Made by a program: the position numbers and the translations under genes. The notes beneath the pieces are model-generated. The model did not search any database. It was not told the DNA's origin and worked only from the letters and a program-made list of their open reading frames with translations. Shown here in pieces: positions 27,696-36,649 of a stretch of DNA of 64,000 bases. The stretch is from Curvibacter sp. (GTDB lineage: Bacteria; Pseudomonadota; Gammaproteobacteria; Burkholderiales; Burkholderiaceae_C), in NCBI GenBank assembly GCA_020248905.1, contig JADCGR010000011.1:62001-126000 (forward strand), read 5' to 3'. Position 1 is the first letter of the stretch. Each line of letters begins with the position of its first letter.

Positions 27696-29123
27696 ATGAG
27701 CAAGCAATTCGACGTCGTCGTCATCGGTGGCGGGCCCGGTGGCTACATCGCCGCCATCCGTGCGGCCCAGCTGGGCATGAACGTGGCGTGCGTGGACGCA
27801 TGGAAGAACGAGAAGGGCGGCCCCGCGCCCGGCGGCACCTGCACCAACGTGGGCTGCATCCCGTCCAAGGCGCTGCTGCAGTCGTCCGAGCATTTCGAGC
27901 ATGCTAGACTGCACTTTGCCGAGCACGGCATCACGGCCAGCGACGTCAAGATGGACGTGGCCAAGATGATTGCCCGCAAGGACGCCGTGGTGAAGCAGAA
28001 CAACGACGGCATCCTCTACCTGTTCAAGAAGAACAAGGTGTCGTTCTTTCATGGCCTGGGTTCCTTTGCGAAGAAGGTAGATGGCGGCTACGAGATCAAG
28101 GTGACGGGCACCGCCGAGGAGACCCTGGTGGGTAAGCAGGTCATCGTGGCCACGGGCTCCAACGCCCGTGCCCTGCCCGGCGTTCCCTTCGATGAGGTCA
28201 ACGTACTGTCCAATGACGGCGCGCTGCGCGTGGGCGCCGTGCCCAAGAAGCTGGGCCTGATCGGCTCGGGAGTGATTGGCCTGGAAATGGGCTCGGTCTG
28301 GCGTCGTCTGGGCGCTGAAGTGACAGTGCTCGAAGGCCTGCCAACTTTCCTTGGCGCGGTTGACGAACAGATCGCCAAAGAGGCTAAGAAGGCCTTTGAC
28401 AAGCAGGGGCTCAAGATCGAGCTTGGCGTGAAGGTTGGCGAGATCAAGAACACCAAGAAGGGTGTGAGCGTGGCCTATAACAACGCCAAGGGGGAGGCCC
28501 AGACGCTGGAGGTCGACAAGCTCATCGTCTCCATTGGCCGCGTGCCCAATACCCAGGGCCTGAACGCCGGGGCCGTGGGCCTGCAGCTCGACGAGCGTGG
28601 CGCCATCGTGGTCGATGGCGACTGCAAGACCAACCTGCCGGGCGTGTGGGCCGTGGGTGATGTGGTGCGCGGCCCCATGCTCGCGCACAAGGCGGAAGAA
28701 GAGGGCGTGGCCGTGGCCGAGCGCATTGCTGGCCAGCATGGCCACGTGAACTTCAACACCATTCCCTGGGTGATCTACACCAGCCCCGAGATCGCCTGGG
28801 TGGGACGCACCGAGCAGCAGCTCAAGGCCGATGGCGTGGCCTACAAGGCCGGCACCTTCCCCTTCCTGGCCAATGGCCGCGCGCGCGCCCTGGGCGACAC
28901 GACGGGCATGGTCAAGTTCCTGGCCGATGCTAAGACGGACGAGATTCTGGGCGTGCACATCGTTGGCCCCATGGCTAGCGAGCTGATTTCCGAGGCCGTG
29001 GTGGCCATGGAGTTCAAGGCGAGCGCGGAAGATATCGCACGCACCTGTCACGCGCACCCGAGCCTGAGTGAGGCGACCAAGGAAGCCGCGCTGGCGGTGG
29101 ACAAGCGCACGCTGAATTTCTGA
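27696..29123 (+). CDS. lpdA: Dihydrolipoyl dehydrogenase (E3)
   Basis: 475 aa flavoprotein that reoxidises dihydrolipoamide on the E2 arm with NAD+. FAD motif [20 protein letters not shown] at the N-terminus, redox disulfide in [16 protein letters not shown] (about 45-60), NAD-binding [17 protein letters not shown] (about 190-206), second FAD motif [19 protein letters not shown], and the catalytic base in CHAHPSLSE near the end. AGGAG precedes the ATG. As last gene of the sucAB-gdx-lpdA group it probably serves the 2-oxoglutarate complex and perhaps others. Confidence 0.97.
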   Translation: MSKQFDVVVIGGGPGGYIAAIRAAQLGMNVACVDAWKNEKGGPAPGGTCTNVGCIPSKALLQSSEHFEHARLHFAEHGITASDVKMDVAKMIARKDAVVKQNNDGILYLFKKNKVSFFHGLGSFAKKVDGGYEIKVTGTAEETLVGKQVIVATGSNARALPGVPFDEVNVLSNDGALRVGAVPKKLGLIGSGVIGLEMGSVWRRLGAEVTVLEGLPTFLGAVDEQIAKEAKKAFDKQGLKIELGVKVGEIKNTKKGVSVAYNNAKGEAQTLEVDKLIVSIGRVPNTQGLNAGAVGLQLDERGAIVVDGDCKTNLPGVWAVGDVVRGPMLAHKAEEEGVAVAERIAGQHGHVNFNTIPWVIYTSPEIAWVGRTEQQLKADGVAYKAGTFPFLANGRARALGDTTGMVKFLADAKTDEILGVHIVGPMASELISEAVVAMEFKASAEDIARTCHAHPSLSEATKEAALAVDKRTLNF

Positions 29124-29132
29124 AGCCCAAGG

Positions 29133-29202
29133 CCGTTCGGGCTGGGCCTGTCGGCGACTCCTGCGCCTGGGCGTGGGGATTCGAAGGGCTCACGATGAAC
29201 GG
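29133..29202 (+). repeat. REP-like imperfect inverted repeat, copy 2
   Basis: Left arm CCGTTCGGGCTGGGCCTGTC (29133-29152), right arm TTCGAAGGGCTCACGATGAACGG (about 29180-29202). The right arm is a diverged reverse complement of the motif at 3771. A transcribed hairpin between lpdA and zapE is expected. Confidence 0.55.
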
Positions 29203-29210
29203 ACCCATGC

Positions 29211-30308
29211 ATGTCCGTACGCGAAGCTTACGAGAAAGAGCTGAAGACGCGGGGTTACACGAGTGACCCCGCCCAGCTGCGCGCCGTCGAGGCGCTGGAG
29301 CAGTGCGCCAGCGACTGGGCCGACTACAAGGTCAAGCGCTCCAACGCGATCAAGAAGCTCATCAACCATCCCGACATTCCCAAGGGGGTGTATCTTTATG
29401 GCGGCGTCGGGCGTGGCAAGAGCTTTCTCATGGACTGCTTTTTCAACGCAGTCCCGCTGGTGCGCAAGACACGCCTGCATTTCCATGAGTTCATGCGCGA
29501 GGTGCATCGTGAGCTGGCCGACCTGCAGGGCACGGTAAATCCGCTGGATGCACTAGGCGCGCGGATTGCCGAGAAGTACAAGCTGATCTGCTTCGACGAG
29601 TTCCACGTTGCCGACATCACCGACGCGATGATCCTGCACCGCCTGCTGGCGGCGCTGTTCCGCAATGGCGTGGGGCTGGTGGCCACGTCTAACTTCAAGC
29701 CGGACGATCTCTATCCCAACGGGCTGCACCGCGACCGCATCCTGCCGGCGATCGCCCTGCTGAATCAGACGATGCAGATCATCAATGTGGACAACGGCAC
29801 CGACTACCGGCGCCGAACGCTGGAGCAGGTCCGGGCCTACCACACGCCGCTGGGTCCCGAGGCCGACGCCGCGATGACTGAAGCCTTCAACCAGCTCGCC
29901 GAGGCCCGCGATGAAGACCCGGTGCTGAACATCGAATCCCGCCAGATCCACGCGCGTCGCAAGGCGGGGGGTGTGGTCTGGTTTGACTTCCGCACATTGT
30001 GTGGTGGCCCGCGCTCGCAGAACGACTATCTGGAAATCGCCAGCCAGTTCCACACGGTCTTTCTCAGCGACGTGCCGCACATGCCCGTGCGCATGGCCTC
30101 CGAGGCGCGGCGCTTTACCTGGCTGGTTGATGTGCTCTACGACCGGCGCATCAAGTTGATCCTGTCGGCTGCGGTGCCGCCGGAGGAGCTGTACACCGAG
30201 GGCCCGCTGGTACACGAGTTTCCGCGTACAGTGTCAAGACTCAATGAAATGCAATCGCGCGAGTTCCTGGAGCAGGAGCGCCGCATTGTCGATACTCGCC
30301 TGACATGA
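29211..30308 (+). CDS. zapE: Cell division ATPase ZapE (AFG1 family)
   Basis: 365 aa. AAA-type ATPase of the AFG1/LACE1 family; in E. coli ZapE associates with the Z ring and FtsZ, mainly under anaerobic or stress growth. Walker A GGVGRGKS (about 64-71), Walker B LICFDEFHVAD (about 123-133), ATSNFKPDDLYPNGL sensor region and the conserved end EFPRTVSRLNEMQS. ATG 29211 gives the usual MSVREAYEKEL start. Follows the REP-like hairpin and overlaps the next gene by 4 nt (ATGA). Confidence 0.92.
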   Translation: MSVREAYEKELKTRGYTSDPAQLRAVEALEQCASDWADYKVKRSNAIKKLINHPDIPKGVYLYGGVGRGKSFLMDCFFNAVPLVRKTRLHFHEFMREVHRELADLQGTVNPLDALGARIAEKYKLICFDEFHVADITDAMILHRLLAALFRNGVGLVATSNFKPDDLYPNGLHRDRILPAIALLNQTMQIINVDNGTDYRRRTLEQVRAYHTPLGPEADAAMTEAFNQLAEARDEDPVLNIESRQIHARRKAGGVVWFDFRTLCGGPRSQNDYLEIASQFHTVFLSDVPHMPVRMASEARRFTWLVDVLYDRRIKLILSAAVPPEELYTEGPLVHEFPRTVSRLNEMQSREFLEQERRIVDTRLT

Positions 30309-30919
30309 AACACCTGCTGAGCCTCCTGAGTCTGCTCGTCGTGTGGACGGCGCGGGCCCAGCTGCCTGCCAGCTACGACCCCGAAGTGGATGCGCGTGAG
30401 CGAGCCCGCCTCGAGACCGCGCGCAGCCAGGCCCAGCAGTTCTATGCGGACGAGGAAGCCGCCTGCTACCAGCGCTTTGCCGTCAACGACTGCCTGCGCG
30501 AGGTGCGCCGCAAGCGGCGTGTGGCGCTGGAGGCCCTGCGCCGCGAGGAGATTGCTCTCAACGACGCTCGCCGGGCGGCCGTGACCGCCGAGCAGGCCCG
30601 CCGCGTGGAGCAGCGCAGCGCGGAGCGCTCCGACCCGGCCGACGAGGCACGGCGCGCCGAGGAGCAGAAGGCACGGGAAAAGCGCGAACAAGAAGCTCGC
30701 CAGAGGCAGGAGGAGCGGGCGCGGGCCCCAGCGGCTGCGGTACCCGCGGCACCGTCCGATGGCAGCAGCCGGCCCTTGGACGAAGCGGCCCGGCGTGCGC
30801 AGCAGCAGCGTGCCTATGAATTGCGGCAGCAAAGGGCCGAGGAGCGCCGGCGCGAGCGGGAGCAGCAGCTGCGCGAGCAGGGTCCGGGCAACAGCCGACC
30901 CTTGCCAGTGCCACCCTGA
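30305..30919 (+). CDS. Secreted coiled-coil protein of unknown function
   Basis: 204 aa. Residues 1-19 (MKHLLSLLSLLVVWTARAQ) look like a signal peptide with cleavage after ARA. The rest is mostly Arg/Glu/Ala-rich helix predicted to form a coiled coil (for example ARRAEEQKAREKREQEARQR), with two cysteines in CYQRFAVNDC that could make a periplasmic disulfide. Such periplasmic proteins with the YxRFAVNDCL..VR motif are found in Comamonadaceae and relatives but have no known function. Overlaps zapE, so probably translated together. Confidence 0.75.
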   Translation: MKHLLSLLSLLVVWTARAQLPASYDPEVDARERARLETARSQAQQFYADEEAACYQRFAVNDCLREVRRKRRVALEALRREEIALNDARRAAVTAEQARRVEQRSAERSDPADEARRAEEQKAREKREQEARQRQEERARAPAAAVPAAPSDGSSRPLDEAARRAQQQRAYELRQQRAEERRREREQQLREQGPGNSRPLPVPP

Positions 30920-30939
30920 ACCTCGCGGAGTAAGCGCGC

Positions 30940-31707
30940 TCAGCGCTCCTCGTTGAGCGGTTCAAGCTTGACGATGATCAGCGAGAGGTTGTCGCCGCTG
31001 CCTTTGGCCCGCACACGGGCCTTCTCGATCAGGAACTCCGAGGCCTCTCGCGCCGACAGGCTGGAGAGTACCGAACCCAGTTCGTCGTTGCTGAAGTAGT
31101 GCCACACCCCGTCGCTGCAGGCCAGCAGCGTGTCGCCAGGCTTGAGCTGAGGGATGAAGTGCGCATTCATGGGCGGGTCGTTCTCGGCGCCGAGACAGCC
31201 CATGAGGATGTTGGACTGAGGGTGCACGGCCGCTTCTTCCTCTGAAAGTTCACCACGGTTCACGAGCGTCTGGACATAGGAGTGATCCAGGGTGCGCTTG
31301 ACGATACGGTTAGCGTGGAAGTGGTAAACGCGTGAGTCGCCGGCGTGGATCCAGTGGCAGTCTCCGCCCGGATTGATCAGGAAGGCGGCGATGGTGCTGT
31401 GCGGCTCCTGCTCGGCGGAGATTGCCGTGAGCTTGATGACGATGTGCGCTTCCTGCACTACCTGCGCCAGCATCGCCGACGCGTCTTCGGTCTCGGGCGC
31501 GTAGCGCTCGAAGAGCTGCTTGGCCGTGAGCATGACCTGGTCGGACGCCTTGCGCCCACCGCTACGCCCGCCCATGCCATCAGCTACGACGGCCAGCAGG
31601 CAGCCGTTATGGCGCGGGTGCGTGAAGACCGCCACCTGATCCTGCTGGTATTCGCGGTCACCCTTGTGGATGCCCGTGGCGGCGCTGAGTCGGTAACCTT
31701 TGCTCAT
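30940..31707 (-). CDS. PP2C-type serine/threonine protein phosphatase
   Basis: 255 aa metal-dependent phosphatase domain, stand-alone and cytosolic. Metal-binding aspartates in KGDREYQQDQ, VVADGMGGRSGG, HAGDSRVYHF, LLACSDGVWHY and GSGDNLSLII follow the PP2C/Stp motif order. It would counter a Hanks-type kinase; none is encoded nearby. Two adjacent glycines in ADGMGG are conserved. It is divergent from the DUF465 gene (132 nt gap) and convergent with the coiled-coil protein gene. Confidence 0.9.
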   Translation of the reverse strand: MSKGYRLSAATGIHKGDREYQQDQVAVFTHPRHNGCLLAVVADGMGGRSGGRKASDQVMLTAKQLFERYAPETEDASAMLAQVVQEAHIVIKLTAISAEQEPHSTIAAFLINPGGDCHWIHAGDSRVYHFHANRIVKRTLDHSYVQTLVNRGELSEEEAAVHPQSNILMGCLGAENDPPMNAHFIPQLKPGDTLLACSDGVWHYFSNDELGSVLSSLSAREASEFLIEKARVRAKGSGDNLSLIIVKLEPLNEER

Positions 31708-31839
31708 GATTCTTTTGTTTCTGCGGAGTCCCTGGATACGGCCCGGGTGACAAGACCGAAAGTCGTATTATCGGACGATACCCCATGCGGGGCTAACAAG
31801 TATTACCGCTTTCTACGTTTTCGTCGCCCGTTCCCGGCC

Positions 31840-32043
31840 TTGGACTCCAACCTGCATTTGCCGCAGCGGCAGCTGATTGAGCTACGCATCGAGCACGCGG
31901 ATCTCGACGCCCTGATCGACCGTACCGCGCATGCCGCTGAAGTCGACGAGCTGATGATGCGTCGCCTCAAGAAGCGCCGCCTGGCCCTGCGTGACGAGAT
32001 CGCACGCCTCGAACGCGACCTCCAGCCCGATGAACCTGCATGA
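31840..32043 (+). CDS. DUF465 (YdcH-like) small protein
   Basis: 67 aa helical hairpin protein: LIELRIEHADLDALIDR followed by MMRRLKKRRLALRDEIARLE, the conserved DUF465 core. Start chosen at TTG 31840 because no ATG or GTG exists in frame nearby and this gives the family length; the ribosome site is poor, so the start is uncertain. Its end overlaps the DinG-like helicase start by 14 nt, implying coupled translation. Function unknown. Confidence 0.7.
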   Translation: MDSNLHLPQRQLIELRIEHADLDALIDRTAHAAEVDELMMRRLKKRRLALRDEIARLERDLQPDEPA

Positions 32044-34039
32044 TGCCGTGCACGCGGCGTTTGCGCCCGAGGGCGTACTGGCGCGCACCGTGGACGCTTT
32101 CCTCCCACGTGACGGCCAGACCCAGATGGCCCTGGCCGTGGCCGATGCCATCGCCCAGCGCGGCGTGCTAGTGGTTGAGGCTGGCACCGGCGTGGGCAAG
32201 ACCTATGCCTATCTGGTGCCCGCGCTGCTCAGCGGGCAGCGGGTACTGCTGTCGACCGCGACCAAGACCCTGCAGGATCAGCTGTTCGCACGGGACCTGC
32301 CACGCCTGACCCAGGCCCTGGGGCTGCCCATGCGGGTAGCCCTGCTCAAGGGGCGCGCGAGCTACCTGTGCCTGCACCGGCTCGAGCAGGCCCGCCGCGA
32401 GGGCGCGGCTGCCGCGCCGCAGTCGGCGTTTGCGCTGGCGCGCATAGAGCGCTGGGCGCAGGCCACGCGCAGCGGCGACCTGTCAGAACTGCCTGGCCTG
32501 GACGAGCGCTCGCCAGTCATTCCCCTGGTGACTTCCACGCGCGAGAACTGCTTGGGCAGTAACTGCCCGCGTTACCGCGACTGCCACGTGAACCTGGCGC
32601 GACGCGAGGCGCTGGCCGCCGATGTGGTGGTGATCAACCACCATCTTTTTTTCGCCGATCTCGCGGTGCGCGAGTCGGGCATGGCGGAGCTGCTGCCCAG
32701 CGTGCACACCGTTATCTTCGATGAGGCGCACCAGCTCAACGAGACGGGCGTCCAGTTCCTGGGGCGCCAGTTGTCGACGGGACAGGTGCTCGATTTCTGC
32801 CGCGACCTGCTGGCTTGTGGGCTGCAGCAGGCGCGCGGCCTGGTCGACTGGCAGCAGATCGTGGGCGACATCGAGCGTTGCGCGCGTGACCTGCGCCTGT
32901 GTGCCGGGCGCGGGCCTGCGGGTGGCCTGCGTCTTGCGTGGGAGGGCCAGGCGCCCGGGCGGCTGGACGATGCGGCCTGGGCCGCAGCCTTGCAGGGCCT
33001 GCTGCGTGGCTGCGAGGGCGCCGTGTCCGGGCTGGACACGGTCAGCGAACTCGGGCCGGACTTTCTGCGGCTGGCCGAGCGTGCGCGGGCGCTGGCGGCC
33101 CAGTGTGCTTTTTTCATGGCAGACCGGGCCCCGGATGCCGTGCGCTGGCTGGACGTGACCCAGCAGCTGCGCCTGGTGGAGTCTCCGCTGGACATCGCGC
33201 AGGCGGTGCGAAGTCGCCTGCTGGCCCCGCGTGAGGACGAGTCGGCGCAGCGTGCCTGGATATTCACGTCAGCCACGCTCGGGGACGACGAGCACCTGAG
33301 CTGGTTCACCGAGCCCTGCGGCTTGCAGGAGGCGCGCATCCTGCGGGTGGACAGCCCTTTTGACTACGCCCGGCAGGCGGCGCTATGGGTGCCCCGCGCG
33401 TTTCCCAAGCCGGGTGAGGCGCGGCATAGCGAGGCGGTCGCCGCGCTGGTGGCGCGCCTTGCACAGGCGCTGGGCGGACGCACCCTGGTGCTCACGACCA
33501 CCCTGCGCGCGCTGCGCGACATCGCCGAACTTCTGCCGCAGCAACTGCCGCAGGAGAGCCGCCTGCAGGTGCTGAGCCAGGGCCAGCAGACCAAGCGCGA
33601 ACTGCTGGAGCGCCTGCGCCAGGGCGCGCAGCCCGGGCAGCCCGGCTGCATCCTGGTGGCCTCAGCCTCTTTCTGGGAGGGCGTGGACATACCGGGCGCG
33701 GCGCTGCAGCTGGTCGTCATCGACAAGCTGCCGTTTGCCCCGCCGGGCGATCCGCTGGTGCAGGCGCGTTGTCAGCGGCTGGAGTCGGCGGGGCGCAGTG
33801 CCTTCAACGATTACCACGTGCCCGAGGCGGCCGTGGCGCTCAAGCAGGGAGCGGGGCGCCTGATCCGCAGCGAGTCGGATCGGGGCTTGCTGGTGATCTG
33901 CGATCCGCGCCTGGCTACCATGGGCTACGGCCGCCGGCTGCTGGCAGCGCTGCCACCCATGCGGCCGATTGCGCAGGAAGAGGAGGCCCTGAGGGCCCTG
34001 CGCGGGCTTACCAGAACTTCCACCACGCAGAGCGATTGA
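32030..34039 (+). CDS. DinG/YoaA-type ATP-dependent DNA helicase
   Basis: 669 aa XPD-like SF2 helicase with an iron-sulphur domain, involved in resolving R-loops and damaged replication structures. Q-like and Walker A motifs VVEAGTGVGKTYAYL (about 47-61), four cysteines for the 4Fe-4S cluster (one in SYLCLHR near 115, three in NCLGSNCPRYRDC around 173-185), DEAH box at about 231-234 (FDEAHQLNE), and C-terminal motifs ASASFWEGVDIPG and QGAGRLIRSESDRG. It resembles YoaA more than E. coli DinG in lacking extra N-terminal sequence. ATG 32030 overlaps the DUF465 stop. Its 3' end overlaps bamD on the other strand by 32 nt. Confidence 0.9.
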   Translation: MNLHDAVHAAFAPEGVLARTVDAFLPRDGQTQMALAVADAIAQRGVLVVEAGTGVGKTYAYLVPALLSGQRVLLSTATKTLQDQLFARDLPRLTQALGLPMRVALLKGRASYLCLHRLEQARREGAAAAPQSAFALARIERWAQATRSGDLSELPGLDERSPVIPLVTSTRENCLGSNCPRYRDCHVNLARREALAADVVVINHHLFFADLAVRESGMAELLPSVHTVIFDEAHQLNETGVQFLGRQLSTGQVLDFCRDLLACGLQQARGLVDWQQIVGDIERCARDLRLCAGRGPAGGLRLAWEGQAPGRLDDAAWAAALQGLLRGCEGAVSGLDTVSELGPDFLRLAERARALAAQCAFFMADRAPDAVRWLDVTQQLRLVESPLDIAQAVRSRLLAPREDESAQRAWIFTSATLGDDEHLSWFTEPCGLQEARILRVDSPFDYARQAALWVPRAFPKPGEARHSEAVAALVARLAQALGGRTLVLTTTLRALRDIAELLPQQLPQESRLQVLSQGQQTKRELLERLRQGAQPGQPGCILVASASFWEGVDIPGAALQLVVIDKLPFAPPGDPLVQARCQRLESAGRSAFNDYHVPEAAVALKQGAGRLIRSESDRGLLVICDPRLATMGYGRRLLAALPPMRPIAQEEEALRALRGLTRTSTTQSD

Positions 34040-34805
34040 GCGTGTTCTTGCCGCCCAGGAAAGCGCTGCCCGGGTAGTTGGCCTGCAGCACGCGGCGCGC
34101 GTCATCCCGCAGCGGGGCAAGCTGCAGCGCGTCGTAGGACTGGACCAGGATGTAGAGCGCTTCTTCGAGCGCGGGTGCCTCCCGGTAGTCGGCGATGGCC
34201 TGCTGGGCGCGACCGATCGCGGCCACATAGGCGCCGCGGCTGTAGTAGTAGCGGGCGACATGGACCTCATACTGGGCCAGGGAGTTGACGATATAGGTCA
34301 TGCGGGCGCTGGCGTCCGGGGTGTAGCGTGAGTTGGGGAAGCGGCTGACCAGCTCCTTGAACGCCGCGAAGGACTCCTTGGCGGCCTGCTGGTCGCGTTC
34401 GGAGAGGTCCTGGCGGGTGATGGACGAGAACAGGCCCTTGTCTTCGTTGAAGTTGACGATGCCCTTGAGGTACAGCGCGTAATCGATGGCCGGGCTGGCG
34501 GGGTGCAGGCGCATGAAGCGGTCCAGCGTGGCAATCGCCTGGGCGGCTTCGTCGTTCTTGAAATGGGCATAAGCCTTGTCCAGCTGGGCCTGCTGGGCCA
34601 GGGGCGTGCCGGCGGCGCGTCCCTCAAGCTTTTCCAGCAGCTCGATGCCTTTGGTGTACTGCAGGTTCGCGACTTCCTCCTTGGCCAGCGCGTAGATTTC
34701 ATCGGGGGTTTTGCCGGCCGTGACGTCGATCTTCTTGATCGAGCAGCCCGACAACAGGGCGGCCAGAAGCAGGGCGGAGACGACCGATAATTTGGCGCTG
34801 GGCAT
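34008..34805 (-). CDS. bamD: Outer-membrane assembly lipoprotein BamD
   Basis: 265 aa essential component of the BAM complex that inserts beta-barrel proteins in the outer membrane. Lipoprotein signal peptide MPSAKLSVVSALLLAALLSG with lipidated Cys at 21 (LLSGCS). TPR repeats follow (e.g. YTKGIELLEKLE, AYAHFKNDEAAQAIATLDRF, ELVSRFPNSRYTPDA). C-terminal end WWKFW is characteristic of betaproteobacterial BamD. Divergent from rluD with 14 nt between starts, the usual arrangement. The 3' end overlaps the helicase gene. Confidence 0.95.
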   Translation of the reverse strand: MPSAKLSVVSALLLAALLSGCSIKKIDVTAGKTPDEIYALAKEEVANLQYTKGIELLEKLEGRAAGTPLAQQAQLDKAYAHFKNDEAAQAIATLDRFMRLHPASPAIDYALYLKGIVNFNEDKGLFSSITRQDLSERDQQAAKESFAAFKELVSRFPNSRYTPDASARMTYIVNSLAQYEVHVARYYYSRGAYVAAIGRAQQAIADYREAPALEEALYILVQSYDALQLAPLRDDARRVLQANYPGSAFLGGKNTLNRSAWWKFW

Positions 34806-34819
34806 CAGGGGCTATCCCG

Positions 34820-35842
34820 TTGGAACAACAAGCGCAAATTATATCGACCGACCCTGCGGCGGAAGACATCGACGACGCGGTCGAGGCGGGCGGTGCCGTC
34901 GAGCACCGCATCTGGTGCATCACGCAGGCGCAGCACGGTCTGCGCCTGGACCGCGCGCTCGGCGAGCTGGTTCCCGAGTTTTCGCGCAGCTATCTGCAGC
35001 AGCTCATCGAGGCGGGCGCTGTAACGCAGGGCCAGCGGGTCCTGCGCAAGCCCGCCCACAAGGTGCGCACGGGAGAGCAGGGCAGCATCGAGCTGCGCCC
35101 CACGCCGCAGAGCCAGGCGTTCGTGCCCGAGCCCATGGCGCTGGACATCGTGTACGAGGACGAACACCTGCGGGTGCTGAACAAGCCGGCCGGGCTGGTC
35201 GTGCACCCGGCGCCCGGCAACTGGCGCGCAACCCTGCTCAACGGCTTGCTCGCCCACGATGCCGGGGCGGCGCAGCTGCCGCGTGCCGGTATCGTGCACC
35301 GGCTGGACAAGGACACCAGCGGCCTGATGGTGGTGGCGCGTACGCGCGCAGCCATGGAAGCGCTGGTGCGCATGATCGCGGCGCGCGAGGTCAGTCGGCA
35401 ATACCAGGCGCTGGCGCACCGGCCGTGGAGCGGATCGCCCGGCCGCGATGTGTGCGGTGCCATCGGTCGTGACCCGCGCAACCGCCTGCGCATGGCGGTG
35501 CTGGACCCCGCCTCGCCTGGCGGCAAGCCCGCGCACACCCGTTTTGATTTGCTGCACAACGCCGCCGAGGGTTGCTGGCTGCGCTGCACCCTGCACACGG
35601 GGCGCACGCACCAGATTCGCGTACACGCCGCGTCCATCGGGCATCCGCTGTTGGCCGATGTGCTGTACGGTGGCGCGCCCGCAGCGGGCATGACACGGCA
35701 GGCCCTGCACGCTTGGCGACTGGCGTTCGCACACCCCATCAGCGGGGCCGAGCTGGTGTTCCAGTCACTGCCGCCGCAGGACTTCTGCGAGGCCCTGAAG
35801 GACTGGGGGCTGGGCTACAATGCTCCGCAAGTCGGTCTGTGA
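34820..35842 (+). CDS. rluD: 23S rRNA pseudouridine 1911/1915/1917 synthase
   Basis: 340 aa. S4 RNA-binding domain (about 35-105, LDRALGELVPEFSRSYLQQLIEAG) followed by the RluA-type catalytic domain with the nucleophilic Asp in HRLDKDTSGLMVVA (about 159-172) and RTHQIRVHAASIGHPL. RluD modifies helix 69 of 23S rRNA and is important for 50S maturation. TTG start at 34820 is assigned because no ATG precedes the conserved part. Divergent partner of bamD; this pairing is widespread in proteobacteria. Confidence 0.93.
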   Translation: MEQQAQIISTDPAAEDIDDAVEAGGAVEHRIWCITQAQHGLRLDRALGELVPEFSRSYLQQLIEAGAVTQGQRVLRKPAHKVRTGEQGSIELRPTPQSQAFVPEPMALDIVYEDEHLRVLNKPAGLVVHPAPGNWRATLLNGLLAHDAGAAQLPRAGIVHRLDKDTSGLMVVARTRAAMEALVRMIAAREVSRQYQALAHRPWSGSPGRDVCGAIGRDPRNRLRMAVLDPASPGGKPAHTRFDLLHNAAEGCWLRCTLHTGRTHQIRVHAASIGHPLLADVLYGGAPAAGMTRQALHAWRLAFAHPISGAELVFQSLPPQDFCEALKDWGLGYNAPQVGL

Positions 35843-35971
35843 AGAACGAACCCGGCGCTGTTGCCATCCGGCTGCCCCGGCCCGGCATCGTGAGGATGCT
35901 CGGGGCGAGTCCCACCTCCCGAACCCTTCCCCTCCCGCCAGGGGCCGGTGCAGCCCACGATTCAAAGCGAC

Positions 35972-36649
35972 ATGAATACGACGCAAGCCAAGCGTATCCT
36001 TGAAACAGCGCTGATATGTGCCCAGCAGCCCATGCAGGTACGCGAGCTGCGCGTGCTGTTCAATGACAGCCTGGGCGTGGACACCCTCAAGACCCTCCTG
36101 GACGAACTGCAGCAGGAGTGGACCGGCCGCGGCGTGGAGCTGGTCTGTGTGGCCACGGGCTGGCGTTTCCAGAGCCGCCCCGAGATGCGCGAGTACCTCG
36201 ACCGGCTGCATCCCGAGAAGCCGCCGCGCTACTCCCGCGCCACGCTTGAGACCCTGGCGATCATTGCGTACCGCCAGCCCGTGACGCGTGGGGACATGGA
36301 AGATATCCGCGGCGTGACCATCAGCTCGCAGATCATCAAGCAGCTGGAGGACCGCGGCTGGATCGAGGTCATCGGCCACCGTGAGGCGCCGGGTCGTCCG
36401 GCGCTGTACGCGACGACCCGGCATTTCCTCGATGACCTGGGACTGGCGTCGCTGGACCAGCTGCCCCTGATGGAAAGTCCAGCCCAGCCGGGCGCCATGA
36501 TGGACCTGCTCCACGAGCTGCCTGCGCCCGCGGACGCAGCGGACCACGATCAGCTGGCTTTGCCTGGATCGCTTGCGCAGCCCGTTGCTGCCATGCCTGG
36601 TGACGACCGCGCCGAGGAACCTTTCAAACTGACTGCAAGCCAGCCATGA
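35972..36649 (+). CDS. scpB: Condensin accessory protein ScpB
   Basis: 225 aa. Winged-helix kleisin-partner of SMC complexes used in chromosome segregation. Core: [59 protein letters not shown] and [19 protein letters not shown]. The last ~60 residues are a variable acidic tail. ATG 35972 fits the family; an in-frame GTG upstream at 35948 is possible. scpA is not adjacent in this window. Its stop overlaps the rluB start. Confidence 0.93.
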   Translation: MNTTQAKRILETALICAQQPMQVRELRVLFNDSLGVDTLKTLLDELQQEWTGRGVELVCVATGWRFQSRPEMREYLDRLHPEKPPRYSRATLETLAIIAYRQPVTRGDMEDIRGVTISSQIIKQLEDRGWIEVIGHREAPGRPALYATTRHFLDDLGLASLDQLPLMESPAQPGAMMDLLHELPAPADAADHDQLALPGSLAQPVAAMPGDDRAEEPFKLTASQP

